From Pseudarthrobacter sp. ATCC 49987 (GTDB lineage: Bacteria; Actinomycetota; Actinomycetes; Actinomycetales; Micrococcaceae), in the NCBI RefSeq assembly GCF_009928425.1, contig NZ_JAABNS010000001.1:3844001-3908000 (forward strand): a stretch of 64,000 nt of DNA, in the 5' to 3' direction. Made by a program: the position numbers and the translations under genes. Each line of letters begins with the position of its first letter. The stretch's first letter is position 1. Positions 1-7,464 of this stretch are shown here, piece after piece. The notes beneath the pieces are model-generated. The model was not told the DNA's origin. It searched no databases and saw only the letters and a program-made list of their open reading frames with translations.

Positions 1-1
1 G

Positions 2-733
2 GCCTGCCAACTGTTCTATTTCAACGCGGTGGCAAGGCTCTCGGTCGGGGTTGCCCTGCTGCTGGAATACCTGGCGCCCGTCATCATCGTGCTGTGGCTT
101 TGGGCCGCCAGCCGCAAACGCCCGCGCCCGCTGACGATCGCCGGAACCCTGCTCTCCCTGGGCGGCCTGGTCCTGGTGCTGGACCTCACCGGAGCCGTGA
201 GGATCGACGTCGTGGGTGTCCTCTGGGGCATCGCGGCAGCCGTCTGCCTCGCAATCTACTTCTTCATCACGGCCAAGGAAAACGACACCCTCCCGCCGAT
301 CGTCCTGGCCTCCGGCGGACTCATGGTCGGCGCCGTCACCATGTGGCTTGCCGCGGCAACCGGCCTGCTTCCCATGGCGTTCAGCACAGCCGACACCCGC
401 CTCGGCCCCTGGGTCACCCCCTGGTGGGTGGCCCTGGGCGGCCTCGTCGTGCTGGCCACCGTGCTCGCCTACGTCTCCGGCATTGTGGCGGCTCGCGCAC
501 TCGGCTCCAAGGTCGCCTCCTTTGTCTCGCTCACCGAAGTGCTGTTCGCCGTCATCTGGGCCTGGCTGTTGCTCGGTGAACTGCCTGGCCCCATCCAGCT
601 CATGGGCGGGCTGCTGATTGTCGGCGGCGTCGTGCTGGTCCGGCTGGACGAGCTCAGGACACCGCCGGGCGCCGGTGGGGCCGCGTTGCCGGCCGCCCTC
701 GACCACGCGAACGACGTCGAGCCCGTGCCGTAG
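2..733 (+). CDS. EamA/DMT-family transporter, 5' end outside the window
   Basis: The reading frame is open from base 2, so the true start lies upstream; 243 residues are visible. They form a run of hydrophobic helices separated by short loops, typical of the second part of drug/metabolite transporters with two EamA repeats. The visible start, with VGVALLLEYLAPV, matches the conserved region near the end of the first repeat, and LTEVLFAVIWAWLLLGE near the C-terminus matches the end of the second. The protein probably exports a small metabolite across the inner membrane; the substrate cannot be read from the sequence. It faces the WXG100 gene and shares a terminator with it. Confidence 0.85.
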   Translation, partial: ACQLFYFNAVARLSVGVALLLEYLAPVIIVLWLWAASRKRPRPLTIAGTLLSLGGLVLVLDLTGAVRIDVVGVLWGIAAAVCLAIYFFITAKENDTLPPIVLASGGLMVGAVTMWLAAATGLLPMAFSTADTRLGPWVTPWWVALGGLVVLATVLAYVSGIVAARALGSKVASFVSLTEVLFAVIWAWLLLGELPGPIQLMGGLLIVGGVVLVRLDELRTPPGAGGAALPAALDHANDVEPVP

Positions 734-742
734 GCAATGACA

Positions 743-777
743 AGGCCGGCCCGGACGCTGTGCGTCCGGGCCGGCCT
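743..777. terminator. Bidirectional hairpin terminator
   Basis: A perfect 16-bp stem (743-758 pairing with 762-777) with a 3-nt TGT loop lies between the convergent EamA and WXG100 genes. It is GC-rich and has no strong T-run on either side, so it may act mainly as a strong stem. Confidence 0.8.
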
Positions 778-796
778 GATGTCTCAGCGCGTCCGC

Positions 797-1060
797 CTAG
801 CGGGAAGCGCTCTCCTGCTCGGTGGCGTTGCGGCTGGCCTGCTTGCCGGCCTCCTGCAGCGCCTGGGAGACCTTCGCCAGCTGGGCCGCGTGCGTGCCGT
901 TCCATTCGCTGCGGAATTTGTCGGCGTCCGGGCCCTTCCAGTCGGTGCTTTCGAGCGCCTTGGTCAGCGCCGCCTTCTGCTTATCGATCTCCGACGATCC
1001 CTGCTGCAGCTTCGTCCCAAGAGTCTTGAGCTGAGCAATGTCTGCACCCCAAATAGCCAT
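797..1060 (-). CDS. WXG100-family (EsxA-like) protein
   Basis: This 87-residue protein is predicted to be almost entirely helical, with the family's WxG turn visible as DWKG near residue 41. Length and motif match WXG100 proteins, helical hairpins often exported by type VII (ESX) secretion. A good Shine-Dalgarno (GAGGAG) lies 9 nt before the ATG. No EccC, EccD or partner gene lies nearby, so it is an orphan substrate or a chaperone-like protein. The C-terminus lacks a clear YxxxD/E signal, so secretion is uncertain. Confidence 0.85.
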   Translation of the reverse strand: MAIWGADIAQLKTLGTKLQQGSSEIDKQKAALTKALESTDWKGPDADKFRSEWNGTHAAQLAKVSQALQEAGKQASRNATEQESASR

Positions 1061-1234
1061 TCGAAAATCTCCTCAAGTCATAAAACGGGTCGGAGCCAGG
1101 TCGGCGTCCCCCAAGGCCCCCGGCTGTTCCGGAAGATCCAATGCCCCCAAACTATCCTGCCCGCCGAAAAAGTGTCGATGGGCAGCCCTCCCCATGCCCT
1201 CGATCCCGGGCGCAATGGCACCTAGCATGGAGGT

Positions 1235-1507
1235 ATGTGCCGAAACATCCGCACCCTCCACAACTTTGAACCCCACGCCACCACCGCCGAGGTGGAAGCT
1301 GCCGCGCTGCAATACGTGCGCAAGATCAGCGGCAGCACCAAGCCCTCGAAGGCCAATGAAGAGGCCTTCAACCGGGCTGTCCACGAGATTGCACATGCCA
1401 CGCAACACCTCCTCGACTCCCTGGTGACCCAGGCTCCGGCAAAGGACCGCGGGGAGGAAGCCGCCAAGGCGAAGGCCAGGGCTGCCGTCCGCTTCGGCGC
1501 CGCCTGA
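1235..1507 (+). CDS. DUF2277 domain-containing protein
   Basis: This 90-residue protein opens with MCRNIRTLHNFEP and continues with an AALQYVRKISG block, the hallmark of the DUF2277 family of small conserved proteins found in actinobacteria and others. Function is unknown. The paired N-terminal Cys and His residues could bind metal, but that is speculation. It is transcribed divergently from the WXG100 gene and alone. The ATG is preceded by a weak GGAGG at 1229-1233, which almost touches the start. Confidence 0.85.
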   Translation: MCRNIRTLHNFEPHATTAEVEAAALQYVRKISGSTKPSKANEEAFNRAVHEIAHATQHLLDSLVTQAPAKDRGEEAAKAKARAAVRFGAA

Positions 1508-1541
1508 AAATGCGGCTCCGGCCAGAACGCAGCCGGGCGGC

Positions 1542-3962
1542 TTACTTCCCGAAGCTGCGCAGCCGCAGCGAATTGGTCACGACCAGTACGGAGCTGGCTG
1601 CCATGGCGGCGCCGGCGATCATCGGGTTGAGCAGGCCCAGGGCAGCCACCGGGATCCCGACGGCGTTATAGAAAAAGGCCCAGAAGAGGTTTGTCTTGAT
1701 GGTCGCCAGGGTCCGGCGGGACAGTTCGATGGCCTGGGCCACCTGCCCCAAATCATTGCCCATGACCGTCAGGTCCGCGGCCTCGATGGCGACGTCGGTG
1801 CCGGATCCCATGGCGATGCCGAGGTCCGCCTGGGCCAGCGCCGCGGCGTCATTGACGCCGTCGCCGGCCATGGCCACGGTGGCGCCTGCCGCCTGCAGTT
1901 TCCGCACGGCCTCGACCTTGCCCGCCGGCAGCACCCCGGCGAAGACGTCCTCGGGCGCGATGCCGACGTCGGCGGCCACCTGCGCCGCGACAGCCGCATT
2001 GTCCCCGGTCAGGAGAATCGGCCGCAGCCCGAGCTCCCGGAGCCGCAGGATCGCGGCTGCGGAGCCCGGCTTGAGCGTGTCCCGAAGGCTAATGATTCCG
2101 GTCGGCTGCCCGTCCACGGCGAGCCAGATGGCGGTGGCCCCGGAACCTTCGGCTGAGCTGAAGGCCGCCAGCTGTGCGGCTGTGGGGGAGATGCCGTTCT
2201 CCTGCAGCCAGCCCGTCCTTCCTGCCGTCACGACCCTGCCCCCGACCTTTCCTGTGACTCCGCCGCCCGGTGCGGAGCCAAAGTCGGCGACGGCGGGAAG
2301 GGCGCCGGCGTCGTTGCTGTGGCGCTCGGCGGAAAGCGCGGCAGCGGCGACCGCACGGGCAATCGGGTGTTCTGATGCGGCCTCGACCGCCCCGGCCAGA
2401 CGCAGGACTTCAGCCGGGGTGAAGGCCCCGAATACCTCGGTGCCGTCGACGGCGAGGTGTCCGCTGGTCACGGTGCCGGTCTTGTCCAGCAGGATGGTGT
2501 CCACGGTCCGGGTGTCCTCGAGGACTTGCGGTCCCTTGATGAGGATACCCAGCTGCGCACCCCGGCCTGTCCCGGTGAGCAGTCCCACGGGGGTGGCCAG
2601 GCCCAGGGCGCAGGGGCAGGCGATGACGAGCACCGCGACGGCGGCCGTGAATGCGGCGCGCAGTTCGGTGTCGCTGATGGCCGGGCCGGCCGCGAGCAGC
2701 CAGGCACCAAAGGTCACCGCGGCGATGGCCAGGACCACCGGCACGAACACCGCGCTGATCCGGTCCGCGAGGCGCGCGATCGGCGCCTTGCCGGTCTGCG
2801 CCTGGGCGACCAGCCGGCCCATCTGGGCCAGCGTTGTTTCGGCTCCGACGCGCGTGGCGCGGACCAGCAGGCGGCCGGAGGTGTTGATGGTGGCGCCCGT
2901 GACAGGGGTGTCCGGGCCGACTTCCACCGGCACGGATTCGCCCGTCACCAGCGAGGCGTCCACCGCGGAGGATCCCTCGACGACGATGCCGTCCGTCGCG
3001 ATTTTCTCGCCGGGGCGGACCACCAGAAGGTCACCCACCCCCAGCTGATCAGCCGGGATCTGCTGCTCCTGGCCGTTCCGGAGGACGGTGGCATCCTTGG
3101 CACCCAGGTTCAGCAGGGCCTTGAGAGCTTCTCCGGCCTTTTGTTTGGCATTGGCCTCCAGGTACCGGCCCAGCAGCAGGAAAGTGGTGACCACCGCGGC
3201 AACTTCGAAGTACAGTCCGCCGGAGCCCAGGCCCTCCATACCCTCCATACCCTGCGGATGGTCAGTCATCCGCGGGTCCGCAAAAAGCTGCCACGCCGAG
3301 AAGACGTAGGCCGCGGTCACGCCGATGGAGACGAGTGTGTCCATCGTGGAGGCGAAGTGCCGGGCGTTGATGGCGGCGGCCCGGTGGAACGGCCAGGCGG
3401 CCCAGGTGACCACCGGCAGGGCCAGGGCTCCTGCTGTCCAGCCCCAGTTGGCGAACTGGAAGGCGGGGAACATTGAAATCAGGAACACCGGGATGGTGAG
3501 GGTGGCCGCGGCGGCCAGGCGCGGGCGGAGCTTGGCTGCTACGGCCGACGCCGGATAGTCACCAGCCGCGACGCCACCGGGCACATGCTCCGCGTGCTCG
3601 CTCGTTCCTCCCCGCCGGCCCCCTGACCTCGCAAGCTCGGCCAGGGAACCCTGCCGGCGTGGCCCCACCTTAGACGCATGTTGCCGCATGCCGGCACCGT
3701 CGGCGCGCGTGGAATCCTCACCTCCGCGCACTGTCGCCTTGTAGCCGGCTGCCTCTACTGTGGCGGTGATTTGGGCGTCGGTGACGGCTGCGGGGACTGT
3801 GACATGGGCCGATTCCAGGGGAAGGTTCACGGTGGCTGTGACGCCGTCGAGCTTTCCGAGTTTGCGTTCGACGCGGCTGACGCAGGAGGCGCAGGTCATG
3901 CCCTCGATATCGAGCTCGATTACCCGGGTTCCGGGCTGGTCCAGCAGTTGCTCTCTGCTCAC
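1542..3962 (-). CDS. copA: Copper-translocating P1B-type ATPase
   Basis: Cu(I)-exporting inner-membrane ATPase of about 806 residues. Visible in order: an N-terminal heavy-metal domain with MTCASC (Cys24, Cys27), the transmembrane region, the TGES actuator loop, the CPCALGLATP ion motif in the membrane, the DKTGTVT phosphorylation site, SEHP in the nucleotide domain, and GDGVNDAAAL in the hinge. I chose the GTG at 3962 because AGGGA lies just upstream; an ATG at 4058 in the same frame would overlap copZ by 41 nt. A poorly conserved Arg/Gly-rich linker (about 3540-3680) separates the metal domain from the first helix. It is the last gene of csoR-copZ-copA. Confidence 0.95.
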   Translation of the reverse strand: MSREQLLDQPGTRVIELDIEGMTCASCVSRVERKLGKLDGVTATVNLPLESAHVTVPAAVTDAQITATVEAAGYKATVRGGEDSTRADGAGMRQHASKVGPRRQGSLAELARSGGRRGGTSEHAEHVPGGVAAGDYPASAVAAKLRPRLAAAATLTIPVFLISMFPAFQFANWGWTAGALALPVVTWAAWPFHRAAAINARHFASTMDTLVSIGVTAAYVFSAWQLFADPRMTDHPQGMEGMEGLGSGGLYFEVAAVVTTFLLLGRYLEANAKQKAGEALKALLNLGAKDATVLRNGQEQQIPADQLGVGDLLVVRPGEKIATDGIVVEGSSAVDASLVTGESVPVEVGPDTPVTGATINTSGRLLVRATRVGAETTLAQMGRLVAQAQTGKAPIARLADRISAVFVPVVLAIAAVTFGAWLLAAGPAISDTELRAAFTAAVAVLVIACPCALGLATPVGLLTGTGRGAQLGILIKGPQVLEDTRTVDTILLDKTGTVTSGHLAVDGTEVFGAFTPAEVLRLAGAVEAASEHPIARAVAAAALSAERHSNDAGALPAVADFGSAPGGGVTGKVGGRVVTAGRTGWLQENGISPTAAQLAAFSSAEGSGATAIWLAVDGQPTGIISLRDTLKPGSAAAILRLRELGLRPILLTGDNAAVAAQVAADVGIAPEDVFAGVLPAGKVEAVRKLQAAGATVAMAGDGVNDAAALAQADLGIAMGSGTDVAIEAADLTVMGNDLGQVAQAIELSRRTLATIKTNLFWAFFYNAVGIPVAALGLLNPMIAGAAMAASSVLVVTNSLRLRSFGK

Positions 3963-3970
3963 GGCATTCC

Positions 3971-3990
3971 CTGTCTGTCTGTCTGTCTGG
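3971..3990. repeat. CTGT tetranucleotide microsatellite before copA
   Basis: Almost five consecutive copies of CTGT (CAGA on the coding strand) lie between the copZ stop and the copA GTG start, about 8 to 28 nt upstream of that start. A simple tetranucleotide repeat at this place could change translation of copA by slippage. Confidence 0.85.
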
Positions 3991-4017
3991 TGCTGTGCGC
4001 TGCGGGTATGGCGGTGC

Positions 4018-4248
4018 TCAGGCCTCGTTGGACACAACCAGGTAGCCCGCTTCGGCAACAGCCTCGCCGATCTCGGAGGATGACAGGGCGCCTGTGGAGG
4101 TGATGGTGACGGTGGAGATGCCCCCGGAGTTGAGGTCGACGTCGACCTTCTCGACGCCGGCCAGGGACTCGAGTTCTTCGCTGACTGAGGACACGCAGTG
4201 GCCGCAGGTCATGCCGGACACGTTGACGGTGGTGGAAACGGTGCTCAT
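4018..4248 (-). CDS. copZ: Copper chaperone, heavy-metal-associated domain
   Basis: This 76-residue single-domain protein carries the MTCGHC metal site (Cys15, Cys18) and the usual ferredoxin-like pattern of two helices and a beta sheet, ending with the family's EAGY segment. It should bind Cu(I) in the cytoplasm and pass it to the N-terminal domain of CopA, encoded directly downstream, or to CsoR, encoded upstream. The order csoR-copZ-copA on one strand is the classical actinobacterial copper-resistance operon. Confidence 0.93.
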   Translation of the reverse strand: MSTVSTTVNVSGMTCGHCVSSVSEELESLAGVEKVDVDLNSGGISTVTITSTGALSSSEIGEAVAEAGYLVVSNEA

Positions 4249-4315
4249 GGCTTGCTCCTAGTAGTTGGACCGCTCGTGGTTTATCAGTCCGGTGGTGTGG
4301 TGGGTGGTCTTGCCG

Positions 4316-4663
4316 CTACCGCAGCAGGCGTCCGATGGCATCGGTGGCCTCTTTGACCTTGAAGTCGATGGCTTCAGCCCGAAGCTCGGCGTCCGGTTCG
4401 GAAGCGGCGCCGACGACGCAGTGGCCGATGTGTTCCTCCACCAGCCCGAGGCTGACGGCATGCAGGGCTTTAGTGACGGCGGCGACCTGGGTAAGGATGT
4501 CGATGCAGTACTTGTCCTCCTCGACCATCCGGGCGATGCCGCGCACCTGGCCCTCGATCCGCTTCAGCCGCCGCAGGTAGGCGTCCTTGTTGGATGCGTA
4601 GCCGTGCTGTTGGTGCGGCTCTGTGTCCGCGGGTGCCACAACGGGGACTTCGGGCTGTTTCAT
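4316..4663 (-). CDS. csoR: Copper-sensing repressor, CsoR family
   Basis: This 115-residue all-helical protein has the three copper ligands at Cys53, His78 and Cys82. Their spacing (25 and 29 residues after the first Cys) is the same as in Mycobacterium tuberculosis CsoR (Cys36, His61, Cys65), so a Cu(I) sensor is much more likely than an FrmR or RcnR relative. The first 20 residues are a poorly conserved tail. It is expected to bind the paired GC-box palindromes just upstream (4674-4715) and release them when Cu(I) binds, turning on csoR-copZ-copA. Confidence 0.93.
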   Translation of the reverse strand: MKQPEVPVVAPADTEPHQQHGYASNKDAYLRRLKRIEGQVRGIARMVEEDKYCIDILTQVAAVTKALHAVSLGLVEEHIGHCVVGAASEPDAELRAEAIDFKVKEATDAIGRLLR

Positions 4664-4673
4664 GACCCCAACA

Positions 4674-4715
4674 TATACCCCCTAGGGGTATAACACAAGT
4701 ACCCCGCGGGGGTAT
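4674..4715. promoter_or_regulatory. Two tandem CsoR-like operators
   Basis: Two imperfect palindromes lie directly upstream of csoR: TATACCCCCTAGGGGTATA at 4674-4692 and GTACCCCGCGGGGGTAT at 4699-4715. Both fit the CsoR consensus of a TAC/GTA-flanked run of C then a run of G. Their position, starting 11 nt before the csoR ATG, implies autoregulation of the copper operon. Confidence 0.85.
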
Positions 4716-4766
4716 CTGCATGGCGCGCGTGGGGAAGGCGTGGGGAAAAGGTCCGGACACAAAAGA

Positions 4767-4805
4767 GCTCCGGAGTGCGTTATTGGGGGATACGCACTCC
4801 GGAGC
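4767..4805 (-). terminator. Rho-independent terminator of the universal stress gene
   Basis: A perfect 14-bp inverted repeat (4767-4780 and 4792-4805) surrounds an 11-nt loop. Read on the minus strand it is followed by TCTTTT, which suits termination of the upstream stress-protein transcript before the copper operon promoter. The rest of 4806-4958 shows nothing recognisable. Confidence 0.8.
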
Positions 4806-4958
4806 AGTCTTTGGGTGGGCCGTCGATCTCTGGCCTACGCATTCAAGCTTACGTGGCGGTAGCCGGAGAAAGCCAGCACCCCGAATAACTACTTTCACTT
4901 TACTTTCGGGGGCCCGGTTAGGCGGGACGGTCTGGCCGGCCCGCAGCACGACACCGCG

Positions 4959-5477
4959 TCAGGAGCCATGCCTTGTCCGGTGGTGGACTGCGGCGCGGAC
5001 CGGAACAATCAGGATCGGATGGTCCTGGTGGTGGCTGAGCCACGCGGCCACCGAACCGTTGAGGGCGGCGGAAATCCGGTGTCCCAGGCCGGGCTCCGGT
5101 GTGCCCACGATGATCATTGCGGCACCGGTCTCGGCTGCCAGCTTGCCAAGCGCCCGGGCCGGATCCCCCGCCAGCGTCCGCAGGGTCCAGTGGATGCCGA
5201 GCGGGTCGCAGGCCAGGCCGATGCTGGTGCGCAGCTCCTGGGTCACGGCCCGGATCTCGGCGTTGTCGGTGTCCGGGTGCAGGGAGAGCCGGTGCGCGGA
5301 CCGCGCCGGATCCCACTCCACGAGGTAGCTGGCCTCATCCACGTAAGCGCAGATCAGCTCGGTGGCGAGTTTGCTGGCCAGCGGGCCAGCTGTCTGCAGC
5401 ACTTCGGGGCTCTGTCCAGGGAGCACACCGACCACGAGGGGAGACGGAGCACTCGGGCGTTCGGCGGACATACTCAA
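4959..5477 (-). CDS. Universal stress protein (UspA family)
   Basis: A single Usp domain of 172 residues. The C-terminal half carries the ATP-binding pattern IIVGTPEPGLG followed by GSVAAWLSHHQDHPILIVP, matching the G-2x-G-9x-G(S/T) signature. It is probably an ATP-binding cytoplasmic stress protein; its client process is unknown. Transcription is monocistronic, ending at the hairpin at 4767-4805. A second ATG two codons in (5471) could also be the start. Confidence 0.88.
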   Translation of the reverse strand: MSMSAERPSAPSPLVVGVLPGQSPEVLQTAGPLASKLATELICAYVDEASYLVEWDPARSAHRLSLHPDTDNAEIRAVTQELRTSIGLACDPLGIHWTLRTLAGDPARALGKLAAETGAAMIIVGTPEPGLGHRISAALNGSVAAWLSHHQDHPILIVPVRAAVHHRTRHGS

Positions 5478-5629
5478 TTGTGTCCCCCGACCCGTGGCAG
5501 GAACAGGGGCTTACTCCCCGGTCTTGACCCCGGTCCACGGACGTGTGTTCCCGGCCCGCCAGCGGCCAAAGCCCGGCCGCCCTTGAACACCTCCTGTACG
5601 CGGCCTAACGTTGAGGAACCGAGGAAAGG

Positions 5630-5839
5630 GTGACCGCTGTGGAAATCTTCATGTGGTGGCTGGATCTGGATCTGGCGAGCAAGGAGTGGCTGCGGGAAAA
5701 CCTGCGCGCACCCGAGCTGCCGCTGCCCGTGCTGCAAGGCATCGCCGAAGCCGGCGGCCCCCACCCGGCGGGCGTTTCCGGGGTGTTGACCGACGCCGAC
5801 TGGGACTTCGTCGAGACGCAGTCCGAATTCGTGGACTGA
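5630..5839 (+). CDS. Small hypothetical protein
   Basis: This 69-residue frame has a strong ribosome site (GAGGAAAGG, 5621-5629) just before a cluster of GTG codons. The GTG at 5639 has better spacing than the one at 5630. The protein is acidic, starts with an amphipathic MWWLDLDLASKEWLRENL segment and looks soluble and helical. I do not recognise a family. Codon use resembles its neighbours, so I regard it as a real gene, but without homology support. Confidence 0.55.
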   Translation: MTAVEIFMWWLDLDLASKEWLRENLRAPELPLPVLQGIAEAGGPHPAGVSGVLTDADWDFVETQSEFVD

Positions 5840-5907
5840 CAGAGCCGGACAAAACCAAACGGCCAAAAACCATTGCGGCCCTCTATCCGGGGTGGTTGCA
5901 TGGGGGC

Positions 5908-7026
5908 ATGGCTACCGCAGCGAGTTATATCCTGGCGATCGGCACCAAAAAAGGCCTCTGGCTGGCGACGAGTCCGGACCGCAAGGACTGGTCTCTTTCC
6001 GGCCCGCACTTCCTGATGAGCGAGGTCCCCAGCATCGGCATCGATACGCGGGACGGCCGGACCCGGATCCTGGTCGGTGTCCGTTCCGAGCACTGGGGCC
6101 CCACAGTTTTCCACTCTGATGACCTGGGCGAATCCTGGAACGAGCCCGAACAAGGCGCCATCCGCTTCCCCGAGGGCACGGATGCTGCCCTCGAACGCAT
6201 CTGGCAGATCCACCCCGACGCCGAGTCCCGCCCCGGCGTCGTCTGGGCCGGCTGCGAACCCATCTCCGTGTGGAAGTCGACCGACGGCGGCGAACACTTC
6301 GAACTCAACCGCGGGCTCTGGGACCACCCGCACCGCAGTGAATGGGGAGCCGGCTATGGCGGCGCCGCGGCGCACTCGATCGTCGTCGATCACTCCGGCG
6401 AGAAGGTGCACGTCGCGATGAGCACTGGCGGCGTCTACCGCTCGCTCGACGGCGGCAGCTCCTGGGAACCGCGCAACAAAGGAATCTCGGCCTATTTTAT
6501 GCCCGACCCCAATCCCGAATTCGGCCAGTGCGTGCACAAGATTGCCGCCGATGCTTCCGTTGACGGCCGCCTCTACGCGCAGAACCATCACGGTGTCTAC
6601 CGCAGCGACGACGACGCCGAGAGCTGGGAATCGATCGCGGAAGGCCTGCCTGCGGACTTCGGCTTCGTGATGCTCACGCATCCGCGCCGGGCCGGCACCG
6701 CCTGGGTCATCCCGCTCAAGGCGGACGGCGAACGGATCCCGCCGGACGGGAAATTGGCGGTTCACCGCACAGACGACGCCGGGGCGAGCTGGAAGCGCCT
6801 GGACAATGGCCTGCCCGGAGCGGAGTTCAACGCCGTACTGCGGGACGCCGCCTGCGTCGACGCGGCGGAGCCGGCCGGGGTGTACTTCGGCACACGCGGC
6901 GGCAGCGTCTACGCCAGCGCCGACGAGGGGGGACACTTCGCCGAAGTGGCCTCGCACCTGCCGGACGTGCTGTGCGTGCGTGCCGCCGCGGTGTCCCCGG
7001 CCCCCGGCGCTGCCGTGAATGCCTGA
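5908..7026 (+). CDS. BNR/Asp-box beta-propeller protein (sialidase-like fold)
   Basis: This 372-residue protein carries at least five Asp-box-like turns (S/T-x-D-x-G-x-x-W/F): SDDLGESW at 70-77, STDGGEHF at 124-131, SLDGGSSW at 179-186, TDDAGASW at 288-295 and SADEGGHF at 337-344, plus a degenerate SDDDAESW at 233. They mark the blades of a beta propeller of the sialidase/YCF48 type. The sialidase catalytic Arg-Arg-Arg-Tyr-Glu set is not evident, so hydrolase activity should not be assumed. There is no signal peptide, so it is cytoplasmic. Six bases separate it from a MoaD/ThiS-like gene, an arrangement suggesting one functional unit. Confidence 0.82.
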   Translation: MATAASYILAIGTKKGLWLATSPDRKDWSLSGPHFLMSEVPSIGIDTRDGRTRILVGVRSEHWGPTVFHSDDLGESWNEPEQGAIRFPEGTDAALERIWQIHPDAESRPGVVWAGCEPISVWKSTDGGEHFELNRGLWDHPHRSEWGAGYGGAAAHSIVVDHSGEKVHVAMSTGGVYRSLDGGSSWEPRNKGISAYFMPDPNPEFGQCVHKIAADASVDGRLYAQNHHGVYRSDDDAESWESIAEGLPADFGFVMLTHPRRAGTAWVIPLKADGERIPPDGKLAVHRTDDAGASWKRLDNGLPGAEFNAVLRDAACVDAAEPAGVYFGTRGGSVYASADEGGHFAEVASHLPDVLCVRAAAVSPAPGAAVNA

Positions 7027-7032
7027 GGCGCC

Positions 7033-7320
7033 GTGGCCGGGATCAGTGTGGTGCTGCCCAGTGTGCTGCAGCCGCTCGCCGGCGGGCAGGCCTTCCTGAC
7101 TCCCCCCGCCGCAACGGCGGTGACGGTGGAGGGGCTGCTGGACCTGGTGACGGGGGAGTACCCCGCCCTGTCGCGGCGGTTGCGTGATGAGACCGGGGCG
7201 ATCCGACGCTACGTGAACATATACGTCAACGGGAATGAAATCCGCCGCTTGCAGGGCCTGGCCACGGAGGTGTCCCCGGGGCAGGAGGTCCTGATCATCC
7301 AGTCCGTGGCCGGCGGCTAG
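7033..7320 (+). CDS. MoaD/ThiS-family ubiquitin-like sulfur carrier
   Basis: A 95-residue beta-grasp protein ending in the diagnostic Gly-Gly (SVAGG), with the family's central VNIYVNGNEIR strand. The C-terminal GG is what E1-like enzymes (MoeB, ThiF) adenylate and convert to a thiocarboxylate in sulfur-carrier members such as CysO, ThiS and MoaD. No E1-like, cysteine synthase M or molybdopterin gene is adjacent. Its only partner is the propeller gene 6 bases upstream. The start is a GTG at 7033. Confidence 0.85.
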   Translation: MAGISVVLPSVLQPLAGGQAFLTPPAATAVTVEGLLDLVTGEYPALSRRLRDETGAIRRYVNIYVNGNEIRRLQGLATEVSPGQEVLIIQSVAGG

Positions 7321-7370
7321 GCTCTGCCTGCCGGCACTCCCCAACGTCCAGCAAGGCTCCTTCCAGATCG

Positions 7371-7399
7371 TTGACAATTTCGTCTGCCATCCGTACCGT
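7371..7399 (+). promoter_or_regulatory. Likely sigma70-type promoter of the ABC importer operon
   Basis: TTGACA at 7371-7376 is a perfect -35 box, followed after exactly 17 nt by TACCGT (7394-7399), a weak -10. It lies about 65 bases before the likely livG start and overlaps the proposed GntR site at 7374-7391. Confidence 0.55.
7374..7391 (+). promoter_or_regulatory. Proposed GntR-regulator site, copy 3
   Basis: ACAATTTCGTCTGCCATC matches the copy at 20667-20684 at 14 of 18 positions and the copy at 22970-22987 comparably. It covers part of the -35 box, a position that would allow repression of the importer operon. Confidence 0.5.
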
Positions 7400-7464
7400 C
7401 GGTCTCGGGCGGTCGTGACCGATCGCGTCGGTTCCTAGCAATGATGCGACAGGAAGGTGCTCCG

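Noticed and set aside
5605..7377. 590-codon open frame on the minus strand opposite the propeller and MoaD-like genes
   Set aside because: It is antisense to two well-supported genes, has no recognisable motif, and its Arg/Gly/His/Asp-rich composition is that of an antisense frame in GC-rich DNA.
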